Source: Lysobacter dokdonensis DS-58 (GTDB taxonomy: Bacteria; Pseudomonadota; Gammaproteobacteria; Xanthomonadales; Xanthomonadaceae). From it: a stretch of 64,000 nt of DNA. The notes beneath the pieces are model-generated. The model saw nothing but the letters and a program-made list of their open reading frames with translations. It had not been told where the DNA came from and did not search any database. The stretch covers positions 62,001 through 126,000 of the forward strand of contig NZ_JRKJ01000008.1 in NCBI RefSeq assembly GCF_000770795.1, in the 5' to 3' direction. This document shows, in pieces, positions 31,375 to 39,595 of the stretch. The position numbers were made by a program, and so were the translations under genes. How positions within the stretch are numbered: the stretch's first letter is position 1; every line of letters starts with the position of its first letter.

Positions 31375-31580
31375 TTATCCCCAGTACGCGCGAATGTAAA
31401 GCGAGAACGTCCCTCGGGGAGCGGGCAGCCAGTTGGATCCCCGTCCTGGCCCGGCGATGCCCCGCCCACGTACAACGTCAACGATCCATCGGCGTTGCGC
31501 TTCAGATTCTTGTTCTTGGTGCCGAGCGAATAATGATTCAGTGCGTTCGGATGGAACAGGTGCTTGTCGTTGTAGAGCGT
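31375..31580 (-). pseudogene. Frameshifted C-terminal remnant of a DUF1254/DUF1214 protein
   Basis: On the minus strand, TLYNDKHLFHPNALNHYSLG followed by TKNKNLKRNADGSLTLYVGG is the classic DUF1214 end region in one frame. GSNWLPAPRGTFSLYIRAYWG, the classic last segment, continues in another frame and stops at 31375. The frame change lies in or near GGACGGGGATCC (around 31436-31446). Only the last ~68 residues remain. It is next to an intact DUF1254 gene but differs clearly from that protein's own C-terminus, so it came from a second, lost paralogue. Confidence 0.75.
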
Positions 31581-31648
31581 CCGGCAGCGTGAGTGCCGAT
31601 GCATTCTGTGGGGCAGACATGGGGTCACCTCGAGGTCGCGGCGGTCGT

Positions 31649-33088
31649 CTACTTCTTCTCCTTGACCAAGTCGTCAGGTTTCCACGACTGGTCGAAGAAC
31701 TCGACGCCGGTGCCATACAGCCGAACCGCCGCGAGGAAATGGCGATCCGGCACCGTCTGTATCCAATTGGTGCCCGATGCGGCACGAGGCTTCGTCGGTC
31801 CGAACCAAAGGTCGATTGAGCCGTCGTCGTTGATGGACACCGACTTGTCGAGACTGTTGATCGACGGTAGCAACTGTGGAGCGGAGGTCATGGTCCCGTC
31901 GGTGATGTTGTAGGCGGTGACCGCCCAGAACAGCGAGGCCGGCGGGTTCGGCGGCAAGTGCAGGCGATAGGTGTTGCCGCCGTCGAGGAACTCGCCCTTC
32001 GCGTCCTGGGTGGCGAAGGGATACTTGGAACCGGCGCCCAACGTGCGCATCACCATCGCCGAGGCGGACGAGAACGCGATCTGGAAGTAGCAGGCGCGTT
32101 GGTTGATGTCGAGGTAGTCCTCCTGCAGCCACTCCGACGTGCCTGACGCCCACGTGTTCTGATATTGGCGATCCTCGTAGTACCGCTCGCGCTTGTCGGG
32201 TCGGCCCAGCTGCCGCATCGCCATGATCATCCGCGGTGCAGTCAGGACTGCCTTCAGCAGCAAATCCTTCTGCGTCTTGTCAGGCTTGAATGGCGCACCT
32301 TTTCGAATGCCGATCGATGCCAGTACGCCGCTGGTCTCTGGCGGAATGGCGGATGCAGGCTCGTAATCGACGAACGCCTTCAACTTCGTCCAGAACGCCA
32401 TGTCGACGGGATACATCATGTCGACGTTCTTGCCAGAGCCGTTCGGGAACTTCATCGGCTTGACGGTCTTCTCGGTCTCCCACAACGGGTACACGCGCGT
32501 CTGTTCCGCGGTCTTGACCGCTTGCTTCATTTCCGGGCCGTTCGCGCCTGGCGACATGATGGTGCGGAAGAACAACAGCACTTGGTAGGTCGAAGACGTG
32601 AACGCGAAATAGCCCTGGGGCACGGGGCCGTCGTAATCGGGTGGCAGCAGCAGATACAACCCGCCTCTCGCGCGATCCGGACCGATCAGGCCCACGTCGG
32701 TCAACGTGCGCTGGAAGAAGTCCGTGAACATGCCGATGATATTGGGCGGCGCGGCGACGACCAGCGGCCCATGCTGTTTCAGGTCCAGGTAACTCATCGA
32801 GTAGATGACGTCGGCGTTTGGCGTCGGCACCCAACAGCGACTGTCCATCCTGTCCTTCCAGATCGGCAGGATGTTGTATCCGCCGCCGAAGGCAGCTTCC
32901 GATCCGTCGCGCATACCGATGGTGTTGAGGACCGGCAGCATCGACATGTAGGCGTGAATTGCACGCTGGAAAAACAGCTCATCCAGCAGCGCACTCGCTT
33001 CCTTCTGATCGAGCCAGCGACCGTTGTTGATCTGTTCGACCAACGGAGCGGCCGCACCGGCCTTGCGGGATTGCGTTGCCTTGCTCAT
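31649..33088 (-). CDS. DUF1254/DUF1214 domain protein
   Basis: A 479-residue protein. The N-terminal DUF1254 part shows PTPNADVIYSMSYLDLKQHGPLVV, GLYLLLPPDYDG and PQGYFAFTSSTYQVLLFFRT. The C-terminal DUF1214 part shows NTYRLHLPPNPPASLFWAVTAYN, SINDDGSIDLWFGPTKP and GTNWIQTVPDRHFLAAVRLYG. Function is unknown; the family is widespread. I use start 33088 (MSKATQSRKAG); an upstream in-frame ATG at 33121 adds 11 residues. There is no signal peptide, unlike many family members. GC is modest for this genome. Confidence 0.88.
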   Translation of the reverse strand: MSKATQSRKAGAAAPLVEQINNGRWLDQKEASALLDELFFQRAIHAYMSMLPVLNTIGMRDGSEAAFGGGYNILPIWKDRMDSRCWVPTPNADVIYSMSYLDLKQHGPLVVAAPPNIIGMFTDFFQRTLTDVGLIGPDRARGGLYLLLPPDYDGPVPQGYFAFTSSTYQVLLFFRTIMSPGANGPEMKQAVKTAEQTRVYPLWETEKTVKPMKFPNGSGKNVDMMYPVDMAFWTKLKAFVDYEPASAIPPETSGVLASIGIRKGAPFKPDKTQKDLLLKAVLTAPRMIMAMRQLGRPDKRERYYEDRQYQNTWASGTSEWLQEDYLDINQRACYFQIAFSSASAMVMRTLGAGSKYPFATQDAKGEFLDGGNTYRLHLPPNPPASLFWAVTAYNITDGTMTSAPQLLPSINSLDKSVSINDDGSIDLWFGPTKPRAASGTNWIQTVPDRHFLAAVRLYGTGVEFFDQSWKPDDLVKEKK

Positions 33089-33240
33089 CGGTAAATCCAC
33101 TAGGCGGTCCCGGTGCATCATGTCGAGCGGGGCATATCACCCGAATCAGTGGTTTCTGCAATTTCCCGCCAGTAGAAGTACGCAGGTTCCGGTCGCTTTG
33201 CCTTGAGAGTATGTGGCGACGGGATATTCGAAGCGATGCG

Positions 33241-34071
33241 ATGAACGTATCCGGATTCGGCGGCTGGCTCGAGGCCACGCCGTTGTGGCTGATCGCGGCG
33301 TGCCTCATCGCGGCGATGTCGGTGTCGCGCGTCGTTGGCATCGCACTCCGCCGGCGCTGGAAGCAAGGCGTTGCATCCGATGGTTCCAAGTCGGACGGCG
33401 AAGAAGGTTTCATGCTGTCCTCCGTCGTCGGCTTGCTCGCGTTGCTGGTCGGGTTCACGTTCGCGCTGGCCGTGGATCGTTTCGAAACGCGGCGCTCGCT
33501 GGTTTTGGAGGAGGCGAATGCGATCGGCACGGCCTACCTGCGGACGCAACTGTTGGAGGAGCCTCATCGATCGCGCATCAGCCGGCTCTTGGTCGACTAC
33601 ACGGACAATCGTCTGGAGCTTGCGCGGCTTCCCAATGCCGAAGCGCGGCCATTGATGGCGCGCAATGACCGCATGACGACTGAACTATGGGTTGCGACCG
33701 TCGCGGCCTGGCCCACGATTCGCGGGATGGATTTCTCGTCGTCCTACATCGACTCGATGAATTCCGTCATCGATCTCGGCGAATCGCGGAAGATCTCGCG
33801 CCTGGCCAAGGTTCCCTACGAGGTTTACGGGGTGTTGTTCGTCTATCTCATTGCCGCGTCGGGGCTGGTGGGGTTCACGCGCGAGAGCCGTCGCGAACGC
33901 TGGTCGACGACATTCCTGTTCCTCTTGTTCACCCTCGCGCTCGGGCTGATCATCGACATTGACAGGCCGATTGATGGCGCGATCCATGAATCGCAAAAAC
34001 CCATGGAGGACTTGCGGGCTTCGCTTCGTGCGACGCCGCCGGCGGTATTCCATCCTCGTCCGGATCGATAA
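33241..34071 (+). CDS. DUF4239 (bestrophin-like) membrane protein
   Basis: A 276-residue protein. Two helices at the N-terminus (TPLWLIAACLIAAMSVSRVVGIAL, MLSSVVGLLALLVGFTFALAVDRF) and two at the C-terminus (YGVLFVYLIAASGLVGF, TTFLFLLFTLALGLIIDIDRP) flank a cytoplasmic helical segment. LLVGFTFALAVDRFETRRSLVLEEANAIGTAYLR is the DUF4239 hallmark. The family is proposed to resemble bestrophin channels. Divergent from the DUF1254 gene; an upstream start (33211) is possible. Confidence 0.82.
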   Translation: MNVSGFGGWLEATPLWLIAACLIAAMSVSRVVGIALRRRWKQGVASDGSKSDGEEGFMLSSVVGLLALLVGFTFALAVDRFETRRSLVLEEANAIGTAYLRTQLLEEPHRSRISRLLVDYTDNRLELARLPNAEARPLMARNDRMTTELWVATVAAWPTIRGMDFSSSYIDSMNSVIDLGESRKISRLAKVPYEVYGVLFVYLIAASGLVGFTRESRRERWSTTFLFLLFTLALGLIIDIDRPIDGAIHESQKPMEDLRASLRATPPAVFHPRPDR

Positions 34072-34128
34072 GTCGTTTAAACGCCGAACCGCTTTGCGGC
34101 ATCCAATGGACTCGTTTGCGCGAGTGCG

Positions 34129-35640
34129 ATGTCCATGAATGCAGCCCGCCAGGTTCGATTGCTTTGCCTGCTCTTGGGCGCCGCATTGCTAGCGGTGTCC
34201 CCATTCACCGCCATCGCGGCGACACCGGATCCATACGCTGCGATCAAGGCGGACATTGGTCGCGAGATCGCCGCAGGGCGTCTTACGGGTGTTTCGATCG
34301 CGGTCGTGAAGGACGGTCGCATCGTCCACGAAGACGGCTTCGGCTGGGCCGATCGCGAAGCACGCACGCCGGCGACGCCGCACAGCGCGTTCTCGATCGC
34401 CTCGTCCACGAAGCCCTTTACGACGACCGCACTGATGGTCCTGGCGGCCGACGGCAAAGTGGATCTTGACCGACCGGCAAACGATTACCTGGGCGAAAAA
34501 CTCGTCGATGCCGACGGCCCCGCGCGCGAAGCCACGCTGCGCCGCATCGCCACGCATTCGGCGGGACTGCCGACCTTCTTCGCGATGTATCCCGAAGACG
34601 GCCCCGCGCGGCAGCCGAGCATTGCAACGTTGATCGGTGAGTACGGCCATCTGATCGCGCCGGTCGGCGAGCGCTATGAGTACTCGAATCTCGGCATGGG
34701 CCTGTTGGCCGAGGTCGTCGCGCGCCAGTCGCAACAGGAATACGGCGCCTTCCTGCAATCGCGGGTGCTCGTGCCGCTGGGCATGCGGAACAGCTTCTTC
34801 GACACCGATCTGGCGCGCCGCAAGGAGATGGCCGCGCGCTATGCAGACGATGGCAAACGGCTTCCGTTCTATCTCACGGCGACGCCTGGTTCGGGCGAGC
34901 TCTATGCCAGCGCACACGACATGGCGCGGTTCGCGATGCTGCACCTGGGCGGCCAGGGCTTGCCGCGCTCGGCGATGATCCTCGATCAGGCGCGTCTCGC
35001 GGAACTGCATCGTCCGCAAACCTTCGTCGCCCCGCATTTCCACTACGGCATGGGATGGCAGATCCACGACGCCCCCGGCCGCGCGCCGGTGCTGTACCAC
35101 GGCGGCGGCCAGTCGGGGGTCAAGGCGGAATTCGTGCTGGTGCCGTCGGCAAACGTCGCCGTGATCGTGCTCAGCAACCAGCGCGGACCCTCGAACTTCA
35201 TCAATGACGTGCGCGATCGGCTGTTGAAGACGGTCGTACCCGATTGGTCGACCCTCCCACCGCCGCCGGCGGTGCAGCCGATCCCGTTGAAGGGAATCGC
35301 GGCCTACCGCGGGCGGTGGATGGGGACGCTACTCGCGCAGGGCAAGCACGTGCCCGTCGTGCTCGCCATCGCGGAAGACGGCACGGGGACGTTGTCGGTG
35401 GGCGAGGGGCCCGCCCGGAAGATCGACGATCTCGGCCTGGTCGACGGCGTGCTCTCGGGCGACAGCCACGGCAACGTCGACAGCCCCGATATCCGCCGCG
35501 AAGGCCTGGAGCAACTTTCGCTCGGCCTCAAGCTGCGCGGGGACACGATCGACGGCGAAATCGTCGCGTGGACCAAGTCATCGGAACACATGGCGATGTA
35601 TCCGTTCTGGACGGTGCTCAAGCGCGCGCCCCGGCCTTGA
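34129..35640 (+). CDS. Serine hydrolase of the class C beta-lactamase family
   Basis: A 503-residue exported enzyme with a signal peptide (LLCLLLGAALLAVSPFTAIA). Catalytic motifs of the beta-lactamase/DD-peptidase fold are present: SSTK (Ser92, Lys95), YSNLG (Tyr-x-Asn) and HGGGQSG (KTG equivalent). A C-terminal domain of ~150 residues (IAAYRGRWMGTLLAQGKHV...) resembles the lipocalin-like tails of esterase EstB-type or D-aminopeptidase-like proteins. True beta-lactamase activity is possible but not implied; peptidase or esterase activity is as likely. Confidence 0.9.
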   Translation: MSMNAARQVRLLCLLLGAALLAVSPFTAIAATPDPYAAIKADIGREIAAGRLTGVSIAVVKDGRIVHEDGFGWADREARTPATPHSAFSIASSTKPFTTTALMVLAADGKVDLDRPANDYLGEKLVDADGPAREATLRRIATHSAGLPTFFAMYPEDGPARQPSIATLIGEYGHLIAPVGERYEYSNLGMGLLAEVVARQSQQEYGAFLQSRVLVPLGMRNSFFDTDLARRKEMAARYADDGKRLPFYLTATPGSGELYASAHDMARFAMLHLGGQGLPRSAMILDQARLAELHRPQTFVAPHFHYGMGWQIHDAPGRAPVLYHGGGQSGVKAEFVLVPSANVAVIVLSNQRGPSNFINDVRDRLLKTVVPDWSTLPPPPAVQPIPLKGIAAYRGRWMGTLLAQGKHVPVVLAIAEDGTGTLSVGEGPARKIDDLGLVDGVLSGDSHGNVDSPDIRREGLEQLSLGLKLRGDTIDGEIVAWTKSSEHMAMYPFWTVLKRAPRP

Positions 35641-35843
35641 TTGCGCATCGCACGCCGTAGCCTGAAGGGCCGGTACGGCTGAGCTTGCTCTCAATCCCCC
35701 TCGCGTCGGCGTGGAGAACAATGAATTCAAGCCGCTCTCGCGGTTTGCCGGATCATCTTCACGGCCCACGAACGTATTCCAGCGTCAACTGAATTGGCTC
35801 GGGAAAGAAGGCCGACCAATCTCCCAGACGAAGGAGCACAGGA

Positions 35844-36113
35844 ATGTTCACGACCAAGCATCATCTGAGAACGGCACGTATGTTCGGCGTGGCGCTCGTC
35901 GCCGCCCTCGGTCTTGCCAGCTGCGCCACGTACGACGACGAGTTCGCGACAATCAATTCGCGCCTCGATCAACTCGACACGAAGGTGCAGGGCGCGGCCG
36001 CGAGCGCTGAATCCGCCAATCAATCCGCGCAGCAGGCCAACCAACGGCTGGATCAATTGGAAGGCCGCGTCCAGAAGCTCGAAACGGCACCGCCCCGCAA
36101 ACCGCGCGGTTAG
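35844..36113 (+). CDS. Lpp/OprI-like coiled-coil lipoprotein
   Basis: An 89-residue lipoprotein: signal peptide and lipobox LASC (Cys near residue 27), then a heptad-patterned helix (FATINSRLDQLDTKVQGAAA, SAESANQSAQQANQRLDQLE, GRVQKLE). This is the Braun lipoprotein/OprI design, which forms outer-membrane-anchored trimers. The C-terminus ends PPRKPRG and lacks the terminal Lys used for covalent attachment to peptidoglycan, though two Lys/Arg residues are close. AAGGAG precedes the ATG. It is followed in the same frame, 21 bases later, by an L,D-transpeptidase-like gene. Confidence 0.85.
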   Translation: MFTTKHHLRTARMFGVALVAALGLASCATYDDEFATINSRLDQLDTKVQGAAASAESANQSAQQANQRLDQLEGRVQKLETAPPRKPRG

Positions 36114-36134
36114 TCTTTTCCAAGGAGCCGTCCT

Positions 36135-36863
36135 ATTCGCACGTGCATTCACCCTGCGATCCGGGCCGCTTGTGGCGCGCTGACGTTGGCGCTGGCGTTC
36201 GCCAGCGTCGGCGTGGCCCGCGCCGGGGATGACGTCGCGCAACCCGCGGCCGCCGTCGACCAGCTGCCGCAGGGCCAGAAAGTCTCCGACACGGTGATCC
36301 AGCTCGCGGGCTGGGTCGTCGCCAGCGGCGACAGCCAAGGCTATCCGTTCGCGATCATGGACAAGGCCGCTGCACAGATCCTGGTGTTCGGCGGCGACGG
36401 CCGGCTTCGCGGCGCGGCATCTGCGCTCTTCGGCTCGGCGGTCGGCGACCACGTGGCCCCCGGCATCGCGGGTCTCGCGCTTCGCGAGATCCCCGGCCGG
36501 GATCGCACGACGCCTGCCGGTCGCTTCGTGGGCGGCTTTGGCCCGTCCACCGATGCGGGGCGCGTGCTATGGGTGGACTACGATTCCGCAGTCTCCATCC
36601 ACCCCACCGCGACAGGCGTGCCGGCCGAGAGACGCCCCCAACGTCTTGCATCGCCTTCGCCGGACGACAACCGCATCACGCATGGCTGCATCAACGTCGC
36701 GCCCGATTTTTACGAGCAGGTCATGAGTCCGACGTTCGAGCGCGGCGGGGTGTTCTACATCTTGCCGGATGAGGCGACGCTGGCGGAGACTTTCCCGGAC
36801 TTCGCGCAGAGTCGCGCGAATGCCGAATCTGATGACGGAAGCGCGCCGCCCGACCAGCAGTGA
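36135..36863 (+). CDS. L,D-transpeptidase-like exported protein, apparent AUU start
   Basis: A ~242-residue protein. The C-terminal half has the YkuD/ErfK catalytic motif THGCINV, with candidate nucleophile Cys185, preceded by the conserved VSIHPT segment. The only start giving a complete signal peptide (RTCIHPAIRAACGALTLALA...VARA) is ATT at 36135, with AAGGAG 7 bases upstream; the first conventional candidate, TTG 36186, truncates the signal and has no ribosome-binding site. HGCIN instead of HGCxR is a small deviation. It probably acts on peptidoglycan and may be the partner of the upstream Lpp-like protein. Confidence 0.75.
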   Translation: MRTCIHPAIRAACGALTLALAFASVGVARAGDDVAQPAAAVDQLPQGQKVSDTVIQLAGWVVASGDSQGYPFAIMDKAAAQILVFGGDGRLRGAASALFGSAVGDHVAPGIAGLALREIPGRDRTTPAGRFVGGFGPSTDAGRVLWVDYDSAVSIHPTATGVPAERRPQRLASPSPDDNRITHGCINVAPDFYEQVMSPTFERGGVFYILPDEATLAETFPDFAQSRANAESDDGSAPPDQQ

Positions 36864-36902
36864 AGGGCGTAGCGCGGATCGCGCGTCGCGGGCCGAACCG
36901 GC

Positions 36903-36908
36903 GAGAAT
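36903..36908 (+). promoter_or_regulatory. Candidate leaderless -10
   Basis: GAGAAT ends 6 bases before ATG 36915; no Shine-Dalgarno lies between. Confidence 0.3.
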
Positions 36909-36914
36909 GCCGCG

Positions 36915-37481
36915 ATGACACATCAAGACGAACCGGAAACCCGACGCGCGGCGCTCGCAGCCAAACGCGACGCGCTGTACGCCCAGCAGGCGCAACGCAC
37001 GGCGCGGCAGCGGCATGCGGAGGAGGTTGCGGACTTCCATCGTTACCACGGTGCTGCGTTGGAAGCGGCAGGCGCGCGCTTCGAATTGCTCTGGGACACC
37101 GACACGCGTCGAGGGCCGCTGACGCGATATCCGATCGGGTTCGCGAGCGTGCATTGGTCGCTGGTGCCGCATGCCGTCGTCGAGCACGGTGCCACCCAGG
37201 CGCATCTCGCCGAATTGCTTGAGCGGGCGCTGCATGCACTGCGCGTCGCGCCCGCGTCCACCGTGATCGTCGACTGGGGTGTGTCCCGCATGCCGCGTGT
37301 CGTGCTGTCTTCCGCCGATGCATGCACGCATGCGATCGCGTTGATGCGCGGCGGATCGGACATGTGGGTCTATGCGGAAGAGGGGGCGTGGCTCGTCGAA
37401 GTGCATCACGATGACCGGGTGACGTATGCCGATCGGCCTGGTCTGCCCGAGCACGCGGGGGAGGGTTGGCGACAAGGGTGA
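36915..37481 (+). CDS. Hypothetical cytosolic protein
   Basis: A 188-residue soluble protein. An N-terminal charged helix (TRRAALAAKRDALYAQQAQRTARQRHAEEV) precedes an alpha/beta domain (ARFELLWDTDTRRGPLTRYPIGFASVHWSLV, HALRVAPASTVIVDWGVSRMPRVVLS, DMWVYAEEGAWLVEVHHDDRVTYAD). No signal peptide. I recognise no family; the two-domain look and accessory setting would allow an immunity or stress role, but nothing proves it. Confidence 0.6.
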   Translation: MTHQDEPETRRAALAAKRDALYAQQAQRTARQRHAEEVADFHRYHGAALEAAGARFELLWDTDTRRGPLTRYPIGFASVHWSLVPHAVVEHGATQAHLAELLERALHALRVAPASTVIVDWGVSRMPRVVLSSADACTHAIALMRGGSDMWVYAEEGAWLVEVHHDDRVTYADRPGLPEHAGEGWRQG

Positions 37482-37566
37482 GTGGGATTCACCCGGAGCG
37501 GACACATCGACATCCGACCCAGGTGTCGGCGAAACATTCGCCGACGCGAGGGACAGGGTCGTCGCC

Positions 37567-37572
37567 TACAAT
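37567..37572 (+). promoter_or_regulatory. Candidate -10 (TACAAT)
   Basis: TACAAT lies 58 bases before ATG 37631 in an intergenic region. No convincing -35 is visible. Confidence 0.3.
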
Positions 37573-37630
37573 CGCACTGCCGCCGGTTTTCGGCGCGCTC
37601 GAATATCTGCTTCCAACCGGGGGACGGCGC

Positions 37631-38167
37631 ATGATCCGATGGGTGCTGGCGTTGCTGCTGACGTGCGCGATCACGCCGACGCACGCGGAGGAAGGCCTCG
37701 TTGATTCAGTCCTGCGCATCCATTGCGACGCGACGCACTCGCGTCTGCTGTTGACCGCGGCTCCGTCGCCGGCCGATCGGGGCTCCGACATGGCGGTGGA
37801 GCGCATCGATGTCGGCAACTTGATCAAGGTCAGCGAAGAAGACACACATGGCGATATCCGTCGGCTCGGTACCGGGACGGTGGGCAGGACCTGCGGACGC
37901 GTGTCGATCAAGATTTCCGGCGGCTTCTACAACTCGAATCCGCAGGGCGAGATGGGCGCGGCATCGGACGTTCCCGTCGTCGATATCTTCGACGGCGACG
38001 AGCACCTCGCGGGTCCGCTGGCGATCGGGACGTGCGCTACCCGCGGCCGTTACGAGGTCATCGCGGAGTGCCCGGCGAATTGGGCGAAGCGAGTGGAAGT
38101 GTTCGAAAGTCAGGGCAGCGTCGTGGTGTACCTGGTCCACGAATACGAAGAGTATCGCCGGCCCTGA
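37631..38167 (+). CDS. Hypothetical exported protein
   Basis: A 178-residue protein with a signal peptide (MIRWVLALLLTCAITPTHA). Four cysteines (RIHCDATHS, GRTCGRVS, IGTCATRG, IAECPANW) could form two disulfides. The beta-rich mature domain ends in a conserved-looking VEVFESQGSVVVYLVHEYEE. No known family. Confidence 0.65.
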   Translation: MIRWVLALLLTCAITPTHAEEGLVDSVLRIHCDATHSRLLLTAAPSPADRGSDMAVERIDVGNLIKVSEEDTHGDIRRLGTGTVGRTCGRVSIKISGGFYNSNPQGEMGAASDVPVVDIFDGDEHLAGPLAIGTCATRGRYEVIAECPANWAKRVEVFESQGSVVVYLVHEYEEYRRP

Positions 38168-38215
38168 ACGTGACGGACCATCGGTAGCGGAATATGCACT
38201 GAGGGGAACCAGTCG

Positions 38216-38911
38216 GTGGACCAAAGAATGACCGTCGGATTGAGACTCACCAAAGCCATTGCGCCCTTCGCCGAGGCGTCAGGTTTTCGCTACATCAGCA
38301 AACGGGGCACCTTTGTCCGCAAAGAGACTCATGGGTTCAGCGAATTCCTGTTGATGACGTACCCAACTGTTGTCGACGGCGCGCTCGGACAGCATTACGA
38401 ATTGGCGGCTGGCGTTCGCCACGATGTCGTGGAGCAAGTGGTCAATCAACTTGGCCTCGTCTACGGAAGCGAGTATCAAAGCGCGACCACGACGGTCCTC
38501 ACGTCGCCTGACCGGTTCCCTTTGACACCTGGAAATCAGTACACGTGGTTTTTGCCAAACGCAGCGTCCGAGCGAGATGTACAAGACGTCGCCGGCGCCG
38601 TCGCAAGCTGCCTCACAGCCGAACTGTTGTCCTACTTCGCACGGTATGCGTCGTTGCAGGAGTGCTCGACCGGCCTGAACTCGAGCCCCGAATCTCGCTC
38701 CCACCCCCTGTACAACAAACCGGAGCCGAGGATGTATCGCGCCATCACCGCTGCCCACCTTTGTGGCGAGGCCAACTTCGGCACGTTGGTGGAGGGGTGG
38801 TTGAAGGCGTATCCAATGACAGTGCCATCGAATGAGCAAGCCAACGTTCGAGATCGCCTGCCAAGACTCCTGAGCATTCTCGGCGTATTCCTGACTCCGA
38901 AAAGTGAATGA
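38216..38911 (+). CDS. Hypothetical protein, low-GC accessory gene
   Basis: A 231-residue cytosolic protein (TVGLRLTKAIAPFAEASGFR, KRGTFVRKETHGFSEFLLMTYP, LVEGWLKAYPMTVPSNEQ). I use GTG 38216, 8 bases after GAGGGGA; ATG 38228 is the alternative. Base and codon use (AAA, GTT, ACA, TTT) differ from the core genes and suggest transfer. The layout faintly resembles DUF4304-like proteins, an unproven impression. A dispersed repeat begins at its 3' end. Confidence 0.65.
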   Translation: MDQRMTVGLRLTKAIAPFAEASGFRYISKRGTFVRKETHGFSEFLLMTYPTVVDGALGQHYELAAGVRHDVVEQVVNQLGLVYGSEYQSATTTVLTSPDRFPLTPGNQYTWFLPNAASERDVQDVAGAVASCLTAELLSYFARYASLQECSTGLNSSPESRSHPLYNKPEPRMYRAITAAHLCGEANFGTLVEGWLKAYPMTVPSNEQANVRDRLPRLLSILGVFLTPKSE

Positions 38912-38944
38912 CCAGGTAACCGCTTTCGACCCAACGCGGACAAA
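38907..38944 (+). repeat. Dispersed intergenic repeat, class B copy 2
   Basis: CCGCTTTCGACCCAACGCGG, preceded by ATGACCAGGTAA, begins within the stop region of the 38216 gene. Confidence 0.6.
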
Positions 38945-39030
38945 GGATTGCCAGCGCGGGGAACACTGAGGGAGATGCCTGATCAAAGCGTCCGCCATGG
39001 GCCGAAAGCTACCGCTGGCCGACTGACGAG

Positions 39031-39057
39031 GTTCGCTTCTGGCCGAAAGCGGACTAC
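39031..39057 (+). repeat. Dispersed intergenic repeat, class A copy 2
   Basis: GCTTCTGGCCGAAAGCGGAC with flanking GTTC. A second partial GGCCGAAAGC is at 39000-39009. Confidence 0.6.
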
Positions 39058-39160
39058 AGGCTAAGCGCGGCTGCAGAGTTGCTCATGGACGCTCTTGCCG
39101 ACGCGGGGAATTCAAACGGCCTCCACGTGCTGTATTCGGATCGCGCCAGCCTCCACCCAC

Positions 39161-39496
39161 CTAAAGGCGTTCCCTCTCAATTTGTTTGCTTCTGGCCGAA
39201 GCCCGCATCTCGCCGACGACGATCGCAATCGTCGTCGCCAACGAGCCAACGGTAGTCACCGCTGTCCCGTAGAAGAAGATGAAAACAGGCAGCCCTTGGT
39301 AGCCCGGGCGCTTCACCCAGATCTGGGTAAAGGCATCGATGAATGCAATGACCAATCCGAGCAGGCAGACCAAACCCAGGCTGCCGAAGATCTTTGCCAC
39401 GTGGTCGACGCGCCGGGTCCCACCGTAGCCGACACTCAACGCGGCACAGTTGGTGAGCGCAATGAGAACAATCACGACAACAATGGCAAGCCCCAC
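39161..39496 (-). CDS. Small hypothetical membrane protein
   Basis: About 111 residues from GTG 39496 (upstream GGGGGAGG supports it). Three helices: GLAIVVVIVLIALTNCAAL, IFGSLGLVCLLGLVIAFIDA and LPVFIFFYGTAVTTVGSLATTIAIVV. The C-terminal GEMRASARSKQIERERL is encoded partly by a repeat copy, so the end has been remodelled. No family recognised. Confidence 0.55.
   Translation of the reverse strand: MGLAIVVVIVLIALTNCAALSVGYGGTRRVDHVAKIFGSLGLVCLLGLVIAFIDAFTQIWVKRPGYQGLPVFIFFYGTAVTTVGSLATTIAIVVGEMRASARSKQIERERL
39184..39208 (+). repeat. Dispersed intergenic repeat, class A copy 3 (degenerate)
   Basis: GCTTCTGGCCGAAGCCCGCA lies inside the 3' end of the minus-strand membrane-protein frame. Confidence 0.5.
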
Positions 39497-39595
39497 GACG
39501 CCTCCCCCGAGTGCGTGACACCTCCATGCTACGCCGATTGCATCCGCTCGCGGCGAATGGGATCGTTGCGCGCAAACCGGTCGGGGCAGGGGACT

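Noticed and set aside
34129-35640. Calling the serine hydrolase an antibiotic-resistance beta-lactamase
   Set aside because: The motifs fit the whole class C/DD-peptidase/esterase superfamily, and the long C-terminal domain is not typical of AmpC enzymes.
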